From: Manis javanica
Taxonomy: Eukaryota; Chordata; Mammalia; Pholidota; Manidae
DNA length: 64,000 nt
Assembly (NCBI RefSeq): GCF_040802235.1
Contig: NC_133158.1
Location: forward strand, 155,818,401-155,882,400
Reading direction: 5' to 3'
How positions within the stretch are numbered: the first letter of the stretch is position 1; each line of letters opens with the position of its first letter. Made by a program: the position numbers and the translations under genes. Of the stretch, positions 12,255 through 24,853 are shown piece after piece. The notes beneath the pieces are model-generated. The model worked only from the letters and a program-made list of their open reading frames with translations. It had not been told where the DNA came from and did not search any database.

Positions 12255-12430
12255 AAGGGTGTAGTTTTAGGAGTCAGATAGCACAACTATTCAAATCCTA
12301 CTGTCCCAATTTGGCTAGTGATGTTACTTGCTATGTTACTGTTTCCTTAACTGAAAATATCTCATAGGTTTATTGTGAGGAATAAAAGAGGTGGCATATG
12401 TAAAGCACTAAGAAAAGGGTCTAACAAATA
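12255..12430 (+). repeat. MIR SINE
   Basis: The order ttaggagtcagatagcac, ttcaaatcctactgtccc, gttactgtttccttaac, aataaaagaggtggcatatg and aaagcactaag follows the MIR consensus from core to tail. This is a diverged tRNA-derived SINE shared by all mammals. Confidence 0.75.
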
Positions 12431-15400
12431 GCTATTTTATTAACTAGAATTTAAACTCCATGGGGAGCAGGGATTTTTTGTTTCATTTGCTCATTGGTAT
12501 ATTCGAAACCTTGGGGAAAGTGAGCACACAATAGAAGTCCAAAAAATATTTTGGAGTAAATAAATGAATCTCCCAATTTAAAGTGTAGTTTTGTGTTAAT
12601 TACTTACACTTATGGTAAAATGACTATTAATTTACATTATTAAATACTATCAGCAGAGGTAGAAGAAATAAAATCCCATTCAAATGCAAAGAAAATGAGA
12701 ATTTGATTCACTTATTATTGAAAAGAACTTGTAGATTCTAGTTTGAAAATTTAGTTTAGTAACTTTTCAAGAGATGCATGTAAGGGGAAAATATTACATA
12801 GAGTAATACAAGAAAAATAAGTACAAATATGTACATTTTGCAATCTTTAAAATCACACTATTATTAAGTTCTTAAATCTTTTGATGTGTTTCTTTATGCA
12901 ATTTCTTTACATTTCAAAATATCAACAAGGAGAGAGTAGACAGATTAAACATGCTTATTATCACCCTTCTTAACCCACTTCTACTCCCAAATCACCTCCT
13001 CACCCAAATACATAATTTGAGAAAAAAATGTTGATTTTAATTAATTTTCAGGATTTCAGTTAAATCTTTACCATGGTAATATCCCCCCTTGATGTTTTTC
13101 CAACCCTCTATCCACTCACCCACTGGCCATATTTTGTTTTGAAATTTCCTTTCACATCATCTTGTCTAGTTTAGCAGTGTTGATCTTCTATTACTGCTCC
13201 AAAGCCTTCCTTCTTCTCAACTCCAATTCCTCTCCTTCATCTTCTAGATCACTGTCATCTTGCTCACATGATTAGATCATTCTGTGAGAGGCAAGGATTC
13301 ATCCTCAGGGAACCAAGTGTCTTCCTAAAGGTAAGACAGTGGCTCACTTGGGCAATTTACTAGAACAAAGACATTGGAGGATATCATACACTCTAGATCT
13401 CAGTCCCACCAGGTGTCTCCCACATGCTGAGGCAATGTGCTTCAAGACCTGATCCTCATTAACTCTGAGACTTTTGGAGATGGACATCTATATTTTAAAA
13501 TTATATATTGGTTAGAGTTTGGGAATTTTAAAGTTAAAAAGTTAATCTAACCTTGTTTGTGCCCAACTCCCGTCCTCTTTTGACTCCAGTCATTTACACA
13601 GTTGAAATATTTTCTAGATAAGCTATCTCTGGTATTACAAAGTACTAAACATTGCTGGATAATGTTTTAAAAAGCCTCAGGCCACCAGCAGGCTTAAAAT
13701 GGGTTTACGTCTCATATCTTTGCTTTCAAAGTCCTGTGGTGACTTTTCATATATTTTTCTAATAATTTAGATATCATTGAGCTGGAGACTCCATAGTGAA
13801 AATCTTCAATAATCTTGAAGAAAAATAACTGGTACACTAGAAAAGCCTTTTTCTCTTGCTTTCCCTGAACATTAAATCTAAAACAATTAATCTCAACCCT
13901 TCACTAAAATCTCTAAATGGAAGTTTTGGGCTTGCTTCTGGAATAAAGATGTATAATAATCTGAAATACTTTAAAAGTATTCAGTGTTTTGAACTGTTTC
14001 TAATATGACACAATTAAAACTTCAAAGAAATGGTGATTATGCAATAAAACAAGATGTGTGGTTTTCAACGATGGCTCAAAGGACCTTTGCTGGTCCCTGA
14101 TTTCCCTTAAATCTTGGACTCTCTTATTTCAACTTGAGAGCTTGCCTACTTTTTTCCCCCCTTTTTGTAGCCTTTAGTCACTTCAGTTTTAATATTGAAT
14201 TTCTTAACAGGTGTTTAAAGATTTTCTTTAAAAATTGTCAGTATATTTACATTGGTATATTATATGTAAAAGAATTGTCTTTTGAAGTGGGGATAATAGC
14301 CATAGTTTTACTGAAAATCAGCACCAGTTTGAAAGAAATATCTGAAACTATTTTCTAAATGGGAATTTTAATAGGAAACAAAAACAATCTGTGAAAACAC
14401 ATACCTTTTCAAATATTAAAAAATATTATTTTACTATACATTGTATTATGGCTTAAATCAATTTCTTAGATTATTAGATTTAGATGGTGATGATTTTCTT
14501 CAAAACAATCATTTAAGTTATTGAGCAAGCCTTTGCTTATGTGAAGCACTTACTGAAACTAGGCAAAGTTAGTTAGAATGATAATCCTTGAACACTTAGA
14601 ATTAAAGATTCAGCAAAAATTTTTTCAGGCTAAAATTGTCTTTTAAAGGCATATAGTTGGTAAGTGAAACAGGATTCAAACTCAAGAGTCCCTGATCTTA
14701 ACTATTATGGTATACAGACTTCAAGAAATCGACTGACTTCATTGAACATTGTTGATATTTTTAAGTATTAGCTTTAGAGAGATCACCCAGTATTGGTATG
14801 TATGGAGAAATAGAAACTAGCAGTGAAACTCCAGAAAAAGAGAAGGGATAATTATATGCTTTTTACTTGTTGAGGATACATGAGAGTCTGGGAAAAAGCT
14901 TTATTACTATTTTAGAACCAAAGTCTTCTAAAACCAAAATGCATTTATTTTAATTTGACAGTGATGATTTACCACCTATTTTAAATATACCTTTTGTATT
15001 TAATATTCATCAAATTAATATATATTTTTCCCCCATCAGGAAGTCTTCTGATCTTTCTGAAATGAAACTTTATCTCAATCCTTGAAGAGTAATTTTTTAA
15101 AATTTATGATTTTTTTCCTATTATTCTGTGAACAATAACAACATCAGTCTGGCAGAACCTTAATGGAATAAAAATGGAATTGAACTGCTACTCAGACAAA
15201 GGGCTTTTATAAATTAGTTACTATTAGGCAAAGATCACAAAGCAATTTTTCCAAAAACAGAAACTGCTCTCTTTCCTGTATTATGACTCAGACTCTGAGC
15301 TATAAATAGAGACACAGATTGAGGTTGAGGTTTACAGATGACAGTAACTGACAACATTGCTGGCTATGAATTCAGTACTTAACTAATAATCAATTGGCTG

Positions 15401-18019
15401 ACAGTTTATAGAATCCTTTTTTAACACTCTTTTTAAAAGAAGTCCACAAATTTTAGTAAAATTTATTACTGAATCTACCACAAATCACTTGGGATTTCTG
15501 TGCATGTGTATATATACATGTATGCAGTCAATTATTTTATGGCTATAGTATACCTTATGTTTAATTTTAGTTGGCCACAAATTGCCTTTGAAAGTAAGTA
15601 TGCAGGTATGTATATGTATACATACATATACATATATATATATGTATGTATATGTATGTATATATGTGTATATATATATGTGTGTGTATATATATATAAA
15701 AAGAGAATTTGGAGATACCAAGAATTATACCTCTTGGCTTGTAATAGATAAGAAATATATCTGATTGGTTTTTTCTATGATGGAATTACCCTCTTAATCT
15801 CCATTAATCCCAATTCCATATACTTTTCTAGGAGAGAAAAATTAGACTTATCAATCACATTTTTATATATTCAATGATTTAGAAAATGTAACAAAACAAC
15901 TTAAATATTTGTACTCATATTATGATAATTCTGGGCTTTTTTACACAAAATGCATCTCCAAATATAAGCCAGAGATAAGGAACAATTACGTAAGTGTTTT
16001 TTAAAAACATAGTAGAACCAACTGTTCATTGGTTCTAGTAATAGAAGCAGCTAGAACATGGATAACTGCAGCCACAATGTCTCAGAAAGACCTCTTATTT
16101 CTAGTCTTCTGACTCACTCACTGTCTACTCTTTGTGTTAGCAACAGTACTGAATTGATTGTCATATCATTTCTGCTTTTATATTTTTTTTACTGAGAAAT
16201 ATTAAGAGACAATGAAATGTCCAAAATTTTTACATATACGTGTTTGTCATGAGGTCTTCTCCTTGACATTGTTCATCTGCACGTTATTCTACCAACTCTA
16301 GAATGACTCGACATTAACTTTTGCCAGGTGATGGAGGACTGAAATAAATCCCAATTTTTTAAGCAGTTCTAATTTTACCTGGAATAGCCTTCACTATTGA
16401 CTCTTTCCTGAAATTTCTCCTCCCCCAACAATATAACAATAGCAGCAACTAAAGTCTTTAAAAAATAATATTGTTATGGCTTTTTCTTCTAGAGTGACTT
16501 TATGTCTGCACATTCAACCAATGGCTCCTGTCTCAATGAACCATTGACAGCAAAGATCTGTTTTCACCAGATGGGGATGTTGCATCAGGAAAGAGCACCC
16601 CTGCAGCATGAAACAAGGATTTTCCTACAACTAACATAGTACAGAGGCCAAAATAACATTTTCAAGATTCAGACAAGGAATAAGAGACACTTATAAATAT
16701 TTTGAAAATATTTCTTTGTGGTAGTGTAGATGACTTATATTAGCTATGTATTTACAAGTTGGACTTGATTTATTACTTTTTTTTCTTTGTATTGTTCTAG
16801 CAAAAATGATTTTTTTATCAACTGCTTTTTCTCCATGCAGGTAAAGCATAAATACCATCTAAATAAATGGTATTTAAAGGAGAAGAGTAAGATATGGTGG
16901 ATTTCTTCTTTTTTTGAAAGTTTCTTGAGATGGAACTATACGTCTGATCTTAGATCCTATTCTTAGGATCTCTAGTGGATAGCTATTCACCAATATAATT
17001 AGTAACTATTGATGTATTTTTGTTTATATTACATTTTAAGTCCTATTCTTTTATCACATTTTAAAAGAAAAATAAGTAAAGTTGACAAAATAAGCTTTGT
17101 TCATTTTATGTGAACATTTCATACATGAATCAATTAAGTGGTATAGGAATCTTTATTGTGTTTGTCTCTGAGGTGAACCGTGAATATTTAGGGCTACAGA
17201 AAAAAAAATTTTCATGAGAACTTCAGTTTGAGGAATTCTTTAAAGTGATTAGCTTTAAAATACCTATGGATGAGAACTCACAAATTTACATATATATAAA
17301 AGGGTAAGATTTCACCTAATTTTCTGCCTATTTAGTTCCATTGAGAAAAAGTATATAGGACCCAATGTTAACTCAGAAATTATTTATTAGCCATAAATAA
17401 GCTATAAATATTATTAATTTATTATTTTATTCTTCCAATCAGGGAACTAAAGAAATTCTTTAAATCTGATTGTAATGCCTTGCTTTTCACATTGCTTTGT
17501 CACATCTCTACATATAGGATATTGGAAATAAAAGAATAGAAATAATATAGCAAGAAGCAGGAAAAGGAGGAGGAAGAGAAAGAGAAGAAGAAATGTATCC
17601 TAAATACTTGCAAGGGTAACAAGCCTTCCATCTCCACCTCCCATATATCCAGGGCAGTTACTTCAAGGAACCTAAAGGGGGAGCTCCACCGGCTTCCAAA
17701 CCTGTCCACTATGGCTATACATTTTCCATCTGACCTTTTTTCCTGTTGTGCTTTTCACTTATCTAAGTCCATAGCCTGAAAAACAGTCAACAACTACTCA
17801 TCATGAAACTAGAAATGACCATGCAGAGGGAAACATATTTTGTTCGGCTTCTGCCTGATTTAAAACATTAAATTAAATATTATTTGAAAAATTAAAAATA
17901 GGAAAATTGCACATTAAAAATTTATATTTTCAGTACAAAGGGCTGAGCTGAACAGAAACAGCACCTACCTATTAGGAGTTGGCCTAAGGACACATGAGAT
18001 CATTATTAATAATAACTAA
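12431..18019. other. No recognised gene; AT-rich DNA
   Basis: No long open frame or confidently named repeat was seen apart from the microsatellite at 15606-15698. Very low GC and frequent poly-A/poly-T runs. Confidence 0.4.
15606..15698. repeat. (TA)n/(TG)n/(TATG)n compound microsatellite
   Basis: Alternating purine-pyrimidine repeats of TATG, TACA, TA and TG run for about 93 bases. Open frames across it on both strands (15485-15764) arise only from the repeat. A short related tract lies at about 15505-15525. Confidence 0.9.
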
Positions 18020-18410
18020 CATTTATTGAGTACCTACTGTGTGCCTAATACCGGACATACATTACTGAATCTAGTCTCCATAAAGTGCTGGCATGGTGTA
18101 TGGCACAGAATAAGCATTGAAGAAATCATAGTCATTATTTTCATTGCTAATTTTCCCAACGTCCATTGAAAGATATATATTATTATCCCCATTTCTTAGA
18201 TGAGAAACTTGAGGCTCAGAACAAGTAGATTGCTCAACAAATATTATCAAGTTTTACTTTATAATGGCTAATTTTTATTACTACCTCACAAGGTAGGTAC
18301 CCCTATTTTGCAAATGAAAACTCTGTGGTTCAAAAAAGGTAATTTGTAAGTGAAAGCCCAGGATCTGAACCTGACTTTGGGTCCAAAGCAACTGCTGGGC
18401 CACCCCACCC
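18020..18410 (-). repeat. MIR/L2-era repeat cluster
   Basis: Two diverged units are visible: catttattgagtacctac followed by ttatccccatttcttagatg and gaaacttgaggctcag (about 18020-18240), then tattttgcaaatgaaaac with cccaggatctgaacctg (about 18290-18380). These are typical MIR core phrases. Separation into elements is uncertain. Confidence 0.55.
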
Positions 18411-18579
18411 CAACTCACCCCACCTCCTGCTAAATCTTATCTGCTCTGTGTGCAGTCAATTCACTGTCATTTTTTACCCATGAATTATAGACAAGCTCCT
18501 TCAGATAATTAGTAGGCAGTATGTGTGTTTTTTGAGTGGAAGGGTCAGAGAAAGCTCACTGGTAACACTAGCAGTAGCC

Positions 18580-18795
18580 ACTCTACAGCAACATTCATCA
18601 GGATTTATCATGTGCTAAGTAAGCATTTCACACAAATTATCAACTTAACTTTCAGAAAAATTCTGTGAAGTAAATATTTTTATTGTCCCCATTTACAGAA
18701 AGATGGCACCAGCACTTATATGACTTAAGTAGTCAGGTCACATAACCAGTAAGGAACAGAATCAGGACTGGAACCAGATAACACACCTCTGTTAT
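18580..18795 (-). repeat. MIR SINE fragment
   Basis: The phrases catgtgctaagtaagcatttc, tattgtccccatttacag and agtcaggtcacataaccag are MIR core features. Diverged, noncoding. Confidence 0.55.
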
Positions 18796-20342
18796 TCAGA
18801 CTTGATTGAGAACCTCGCTGGAGCACATTTGTCAATCCTAAAGTTTGATGAGGTTATAAAAATCATACACACACACACACAAAGGCAAAAGTGCATTACA
18901 CTAAACACACCACAAAACTTCCAAATTAGGAAATAATTCTTAAATAACAGTAAAACTGGTGCTTAGCTTATAAACATTTTTTGAAGTACATGAACAATTG
19001 TTTCAAATATTTTCGCTAGACTTTTGAACTTAATATTTGCTTATCAAGCATTTCTGTGTGACATATATGAGTGTTTTCATCATATGATAATAGCATACCT
19101 GAAGCAATCCCAACTTATGAAAGGGACAGAAAAGAAGGAGAATGTAGTTTTCTGAAGTCCTTATCGTACCCCCATTTTTTTCCTATTTGAGAATAGTTCC
19201 CATATTGTGCCTATTCTCTTGGAATTATGTGTAATCACATTCGTGTAAGTCAATTATACTATATATGTATGTTCTTAAAAAAATCCTGTCATGAATCCAT
19301 TGTTAATTAATCACCCTTAGTGTATTGAGTTTTCGATCCTGAACCTCATAATTTCCTTAGAGTATCATCTATATTGTTATTTGCTCAAACTAATAAAATG
19401 AGCCCTCCTCTACTTGGAGGAAATGATCAATAGTGAAATCACAAAATAACAATAATCTTGAGAAAAAATTTGCAGGAAAGGTTATTTCCTAATCCAGATG
19501 AAAAAATTGGAGTTGTTTAGCATTTCAGTGTTGGTAATCATTAAGGTATTTTTAAGTATACTTTATCCCACAGAGAACATATCTAATCTCATTTCTCAGC
19601 AGTTTTGCAGTCAATTGTATTTGTTGTGATGTAAGAAACATAAAACAATCTGAAAAAAAGGTGACCTATGGAGTTAAATTTGATTTGTGGAATCTGATGC
19701 TTTTTTTGAAAAATACCTATTTCCTTTCATGTCTCTTTTGTTCACTGTTAAAATGATGAGGTATAAATGAACACAGAAAGCTGTAGATTTTCTAGCACAA
19801 AAACTAAAGCAGAGACTCACACCAGGACTTGTCATAAGGAGGTAAGAAAATGAAGCTGTGCTCAGGCTCCAGATGTGTGTGAGCTCATGATGCAGGCTCC
19901 AGGTGATGGAGCCATGATCTTTGGCCAATCTCCTGTGCTACAGTAGGGCATGATTTAGTGATAAATGCTTACTTTATTGTAACTAACTAGCCTGCTCTTT
20001 CTGAAGTAGCAAATAAACCCCAGAAAGTTCTGCCTTGTCACAGCTATTTAACAATTTTAGAAAGGCCTTTGATATTTATATTTCACATATTAAACAATAG
20101 CTTATGTAAAGCTCTGATTTCTAAGGTTAGAGGATGCATATTCTATTTGAATGGACAAAATGCAAACCTGCTAGAGAAAAAATTATTATGTATAAATAAA
20201 ACCAAAATATTGTATAATATAAACTCTGATTGCCTGTCTCTTATTCCCTATTTTTATTTTTGTCATCCTTAATAATAAATATATATGAACATAAACTATT
20301 TATGCTATTGCCTTGGTCAGGAGCCTGGTTGATATTTAAATA
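18796..20342. other. No recognised gene or repeat
   Basis: AT-rich. A short (AC)n tract lies near 18867-18882. No supported coding sequence. Confidence 0.4.
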
Positions 20343-20358
20343 AAGGAAAAAGAATCTG

Positions 20359-21713
20359 CAGAACAGCTACATGTAAGAGAATAAAAGTGGATTACTGTCT
20401 AATTACATACACAAAAGTAAACTCAAAATGGATCAAAGACCTGAATGTAAGTCATGAAACCATAAAACTCTTAGAAGAAAACAGGCAAAAATCTCCTGAA
20501 TATAAACATGAACAACTTTTTACTGAACACATCTCCTTGGGCAAGGGAAACAAAAGCAGAAATGAACAAATGGGACTACAGCAAACTAAAAAACTCTGTA
20601 CAGCAAAGGACACCATCAGTAGAACAAAAAGGTTTCCTACAGTATGGGAGAATATATTCATAAATGACATATCTGATAAGGGGTTAACATCCAAAATATA
20701 TAAAGAGCTCACACACATTAACACTTAAAAAGCAAATTACCCATTTAAAAAATGGGTGGAGGATCTGAACAGATACTTCTCCAAAGAAGAAATTCAGATG
20801 GCCAACAGGCACATGAAAAGATGCTCCACATCACTACTCATCAGGGAAATGCAAATCAAAACCACCATGATATCACCTCACACCAGTTAGGATGGCCAGC
20901 ATCCAAAAGACAAGGAATAACCATTAATGGTAAGGATGCGAAGAAAAGGGAACTCTCCTAGACTATGGGTGGGAATCTAAATTAGTTCAATCATTGTGGA
21001 AAGTAATATGGAGATTCCTCAAAAAACTAAAAATAGAAATACCATTTGCCCCAGGAATTCCACTGTTAGGAATTTACTAGAAGAAAACAAGATCCAAGAT
21101 TCAAAAAGACATATGCACCCCTATGTTTATTGCAGCACTATTTACAATAGCCAAGAAATGGAAGCAACCTAAGTGTCCATCAGTAGATGAATGGATAAAG
21201 AAGATGTGGTACATATACACAATGGAATACTATTCAGCCATAAGAAGAAAACAAATCCTACCATTTGCAACAACATGGATGGAGCTAGAGGGTATTATGC
21301 TCAGTGAAATAAGCCAAGCGGAGAAAGACAAATACCAAATGATTTCACTCATCTGTGGAGTATAAGAACAAAGGAAAAACTGAAGGAACAAAACAGCAGC
21401 AGACTCACAGACTCCAAGAAGGGTCTATCGGTTACCAAAGGGAAAAGTAGGTGGGGAGGGAGGGAGAAGGGGATTAAAGGGCATTATGATTAGCACACAT
21501 AATGTAGGGTGGGCACAGGGAAAGCAGTATAGCACAGAGAAGGCAAGTAGTGACTCAGCAGCGTCTTACTATGCTAATGGACAGTGACTGCAAATGGGGT
21601 TTGTGTGGGGGACTTGATAATATGGGTAAATGTAGTAATCACAATTTTGCTCATGTGAAACATACATAAGATTGTATATCAATAACAACTTAATAAAAAG
21701 ATTAAATAAATTA
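20359..21713 (+). mobile_element. 5'-truncated L1: ORF2 C-terminus plus 3' UTR
   Basis: The element carries only the end of ORF2 and the 3' UTR of a mammalian L1. The last part of ORF2p (21123-21365, 80 codons ending ISLICGV) is open and contains the conserved C-terminal block with KWKQPKCPSV and IYTMEYYSAI. Upstream it is broken into several frames (20387-20728, 20752-20961). The 3' UTR contains a G-rich stretch (about 21450-21480) and ends in an A-rich tail at about 21690-21720. Flanking sequences aaggaaaaagaatctg (20343-20358) and aaagaaaaataactg (21714-21728) look like a decayed target-site duplication. No RT or endonuclease domain remains, so it is inactive. Confidence 0.85.
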
Positions 21714-21728
21714 AAAGAAAAATAACTG

Positions 21729-22429
21729 GTTTCCTATTTACGTAGATATTGTAACCTTGAGTTATTTATTAATTAAAAGGCTTATAATTAATTACAGTCA
21801 TTATTAACTGGAATTAATTACAGTCCTTACATGCTCTCAAAGAATGACTTTCCACAAGCGTAAGTGAATATGAGATAATTTACATTTTACATCAGGATTA
21901 TGATAATAAAAGTCTACTGATTTCTTTAATAAATATATATTAGTATATATACACTATATTTGTTGCTATAAGTGGGCAGTTTTCTAAGAGATTTGATGGA
22001 GGTTGATTCTTGAGGTGGGCCATAGAAGAATTAAACTAGAGGATTAAGAAAGACTTTGCAGGAATGTCAAGGAAAATGACATGGAATTAACAACCATGTT
22101 TTGGGGGAAATATTTCTCAACTATGTAACAGTAGGGCCATTTTGAAAATAACAGTTACATTGCTGATGGAAAGGAATGGGGAGGGGTGGAACATGACCTA
22201 CTTCAAATACCTGAATAGGGAGTTATAGGAAGAAGAGTATAATCTCATACAAGTTGGAACAGAGAGGGAACATTAGAAGGAAATCTCTTTAAAAACTCTT
22301 CCTGAGTTCCAATTTGCCATAGTTTTGTGCTCACCGCCTCTAATGTGAATTTGCTTACTATTTGGGAGTGATGTGCCTGTGGAAAAGATGTTAAGTGTTG
22401 CCAGCAGACAAGCTAGAGAAGCCACAGAA
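21729..22429. other. No recognised gene or repeat
   Basis: AT-rich sequence between the L1 copy and a MIR; nothing supported. Confidence 0.4.
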
Positions 22430-22572
22430 GGGGGTCAGCACTGTGCAGTGGTAAAGGCACTGTACTCAAAGTGGGTTCCTGGTCTGGGTCTATGACCAGG
22501 TAGCCATATGACTTGACACATGTCACTTAGATCTTCTGGAATTCGGTGTCTAACTTTCTTAAATGACTGCGG
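22430..22572 (+). repeat. MIR SINE
   Basis: cactgtgcagtggtaaaggc, then tcctggtctgggtctatg, catatgacttgacacatgtc and taactttcttaaatgac follow the MIR consensus in order. The L1 at 22588 lies directly against its right end. Confidence 0.6.
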
Positions 22573-22587
22573 TATATTAAGACACTT

Positions 22588-24840
22588 ATTTATTTATTTT
22601 TATTTTGTTATCATTAATCTACAATTACATGAAGAACATTATGTTTACTAGGCTCTCCCTTAACCCAAGTCCCCCCCAACAAACCCCACTACAGTCACTC
22701 TCCATCAACATAGTAAGATGTTGTAGAATCACTACTTGTCTTCTCTGTGTTGCAAAGCCCTCCCTTTCCCCCATCCTTCACATTATACATGCTAATCATA
22801 ATAGCCTCTTTCTTCTTCCCCACCCTTATCCCTCCCTACCCTCCCATTCTCCCCAGTCTCTTTCCCTTTGGTAAATGTTAGTCCATTCTTGGGTTCTGTG
22901 ATTCTGCTGCTGTTTTGTTCCTTCAGTTTTTCCTTTGTTCTTATACTCCACAGATGAGTGAAATCATTTGGTATTTCTCTTTCTCCGCTTGGCTTATTTC
23001 ACTGAGCATAATACCCTCTAGCTCCATCCATGTTGTTGCAAATGGTAGGATTTGTTTTCTTCTTATGGCTGAATAATATTCCATTGTGTATATGTACCAC
23101 ATCTTCTTTATCCATTCATTTACTGATGGACACTTAGGTTGCTTCCAGTTCTTGGCTATTGTAAATAGTGCTGTGATAAACATAGGGGTGCATCTGTCTT
23201 TTTCAAACTGGAGTGCTGCATCCTTATGTCAAATTCCTAGAAGTGGAATTCCTGGGTCAAATGGTAAGTCTATTTTGAGCATTTTGAGGAACTTCCATAT
23301 TGCTTTCCACAATGGTAGAACTAATTTACATTCCCACCAGCAGTGTAGGAGGGTTCCCCTTTTTCCACAACCTTGCCAACATTTGTTGTTGTTTGTCTTT
23401 TGAATGGTAGCCATCCTTACTGGTGTGAGGTGATATCTCATTGTGGTTTTAATTTGCATTTCTCTGATAACTAGTGATGTGGATTTTTTCTGTTGTTTTA
23501 TTCTTCTCAATTTTGTTTATTTCTTCTCTGATCTTTATTATGTCCCTCCTTCTGCTGACTTTAGGCCTCATTTGTTCTTCTTTTTCCAATTTTGATAATT
23601 GTGACATCAGACTGTTCATTTGGGTTTATTCTTCCTTCCTTAAACATGCCTGGATTGCTATATACTTTCCTCTTAAGACTGCTTTCGCTGCATCCCATAG
23701 AAGTTGGGGCTTTATGTTATTGTTGTCATTTATTTCCATATATTGCTGGATCTCCATTTTAATTTGGTTGTTGATCCATTGAATATTTAGAAGCGTGTTG
23801 TTAAGCCTCCATGTGTTTGTGAGCCTTTTTGCTTTCTTGGTACAATTTATTTCTAGTTTTATACCTTTGTGGTCTGAAAAGTTGGCTGGTAGAATTTCAA
23901 TCTTTTTTAATTTACTGAGGCTCTTTTTGTGGCCTAGTATGTGGTCTATTCTGGAGAATGTTCCATGTGCACTTGAGAAGAATGTGTATCATGTTGCTTT
24001 TGGGTGTAGAGTTCTATAGACGTCTATTAGGTCCATCTGTTCTAGTGTGTTGTTCAGTGCCTCTGTGTCCTTACTTATTTTCTGTCTGGTGGATCTGTCC
24101 TTTGGAGTGAGTGGCATGTTGAAGTCTCCTAAAATGAATGCATTGCAGTCTATTTCCTCCTTTAGTTCTGTTAGTATTTGTTTCACATATGCTGGTGCTC
24201 CTGTGTTGGGTGCATATATATTTAGAATGATTATATCCTCTTGTTGAACTAAGCCCTTTATCATTATGTAATGCCCTTCTTTATCTATTGTTACTTTCTT
24301 TGTTTTGAAGTCTATTTTGTCTGATACTAGTACTGCAACACCTGCTTTTTTCTCCCTATTGTTTGCATGAAATATCTTTTTCCATCCCTTGACTTTTAGT
24401 CTGTGCATGTCTTTGGGTTTGAGGTGAGTCTCTTGTAAGCAGCATATAGATGTGCCTTGTTATTTTATCCATTCAGTGACTGTATGTCTTTTGATTGGTG
24501 CATTCAGATAGCACCACGAAATGTAGGTTTGTGCTCCCAGAGCTAGTTATTCAGCCGTCCCAAGCCTTCCACTCCCTCCCTGCTCCATTTGTCTTCCTCC
24601 TGCCAGTGAGCTGGGGTGGGGCTCGGGTCCCATGGAGCCACAGCTCTGGTATGTTACCCCGTTTGCTGAGGTCTGCTCTTTTCTCCAGGTGTGTTCAATC
24701 TGATGCCATCCTCTTTCCTGTTGCTCTCTCAGGATTAGTTGCATCAAGTAAATTTTCTAATTGTATCCAGTTTTAGGATGAAGCCTTTGTCTCTCCTCTC
24801 ATGCAGCCATCTTTTGAAGTGTTTAGTTTTAAGTATCTTC
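22588..24840 (-). mobile_element. Internally deleted L1 retaining 5' UTR end, endonuclease and ORF2 C-terminus
   Basis: A perfect TATTAAGACACTT duplication (22575-22587 and 24841-24853) brackets a single 2.25-kb insertion. Read on the minus strand it contains in order: the end of an L1 5' UTR (about 24830 back to 24510, beginning near aagatggctgcatgagag); the ORF2 endonuclease region (about 24500 to 23490, with QETH near 24445 and GDFN near 24120, the longest open piece being 23989-24408); then an abrupt jump at about 23475-23485 to the ORF2 C-terminus (23470 to 22941, with [11 protein letters not shown] and IYTMEYYSAI); and the 3' UTR and A-rich tail. ORF1 and the whole reverse-transcriptase core are missing. 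The target on the minus strand reads TTTTAAAA before the duplication, matching L1 endonuclease preference. The copy cannot mobilise itself. Confidence 0.88.
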
Positions 24841-24853
24841 TATTAAGACACTT

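Noticed and set aside
15485..15764. Tyr/Ile-rich frames on both strands
   Set aside because: They are translations of the TA/TG microsatellite.
23086..24247. Plus-strand open frames of 66-105 codons
   Set aside because: They are antisense to the L1 ORF2 sequence on the minus strand.
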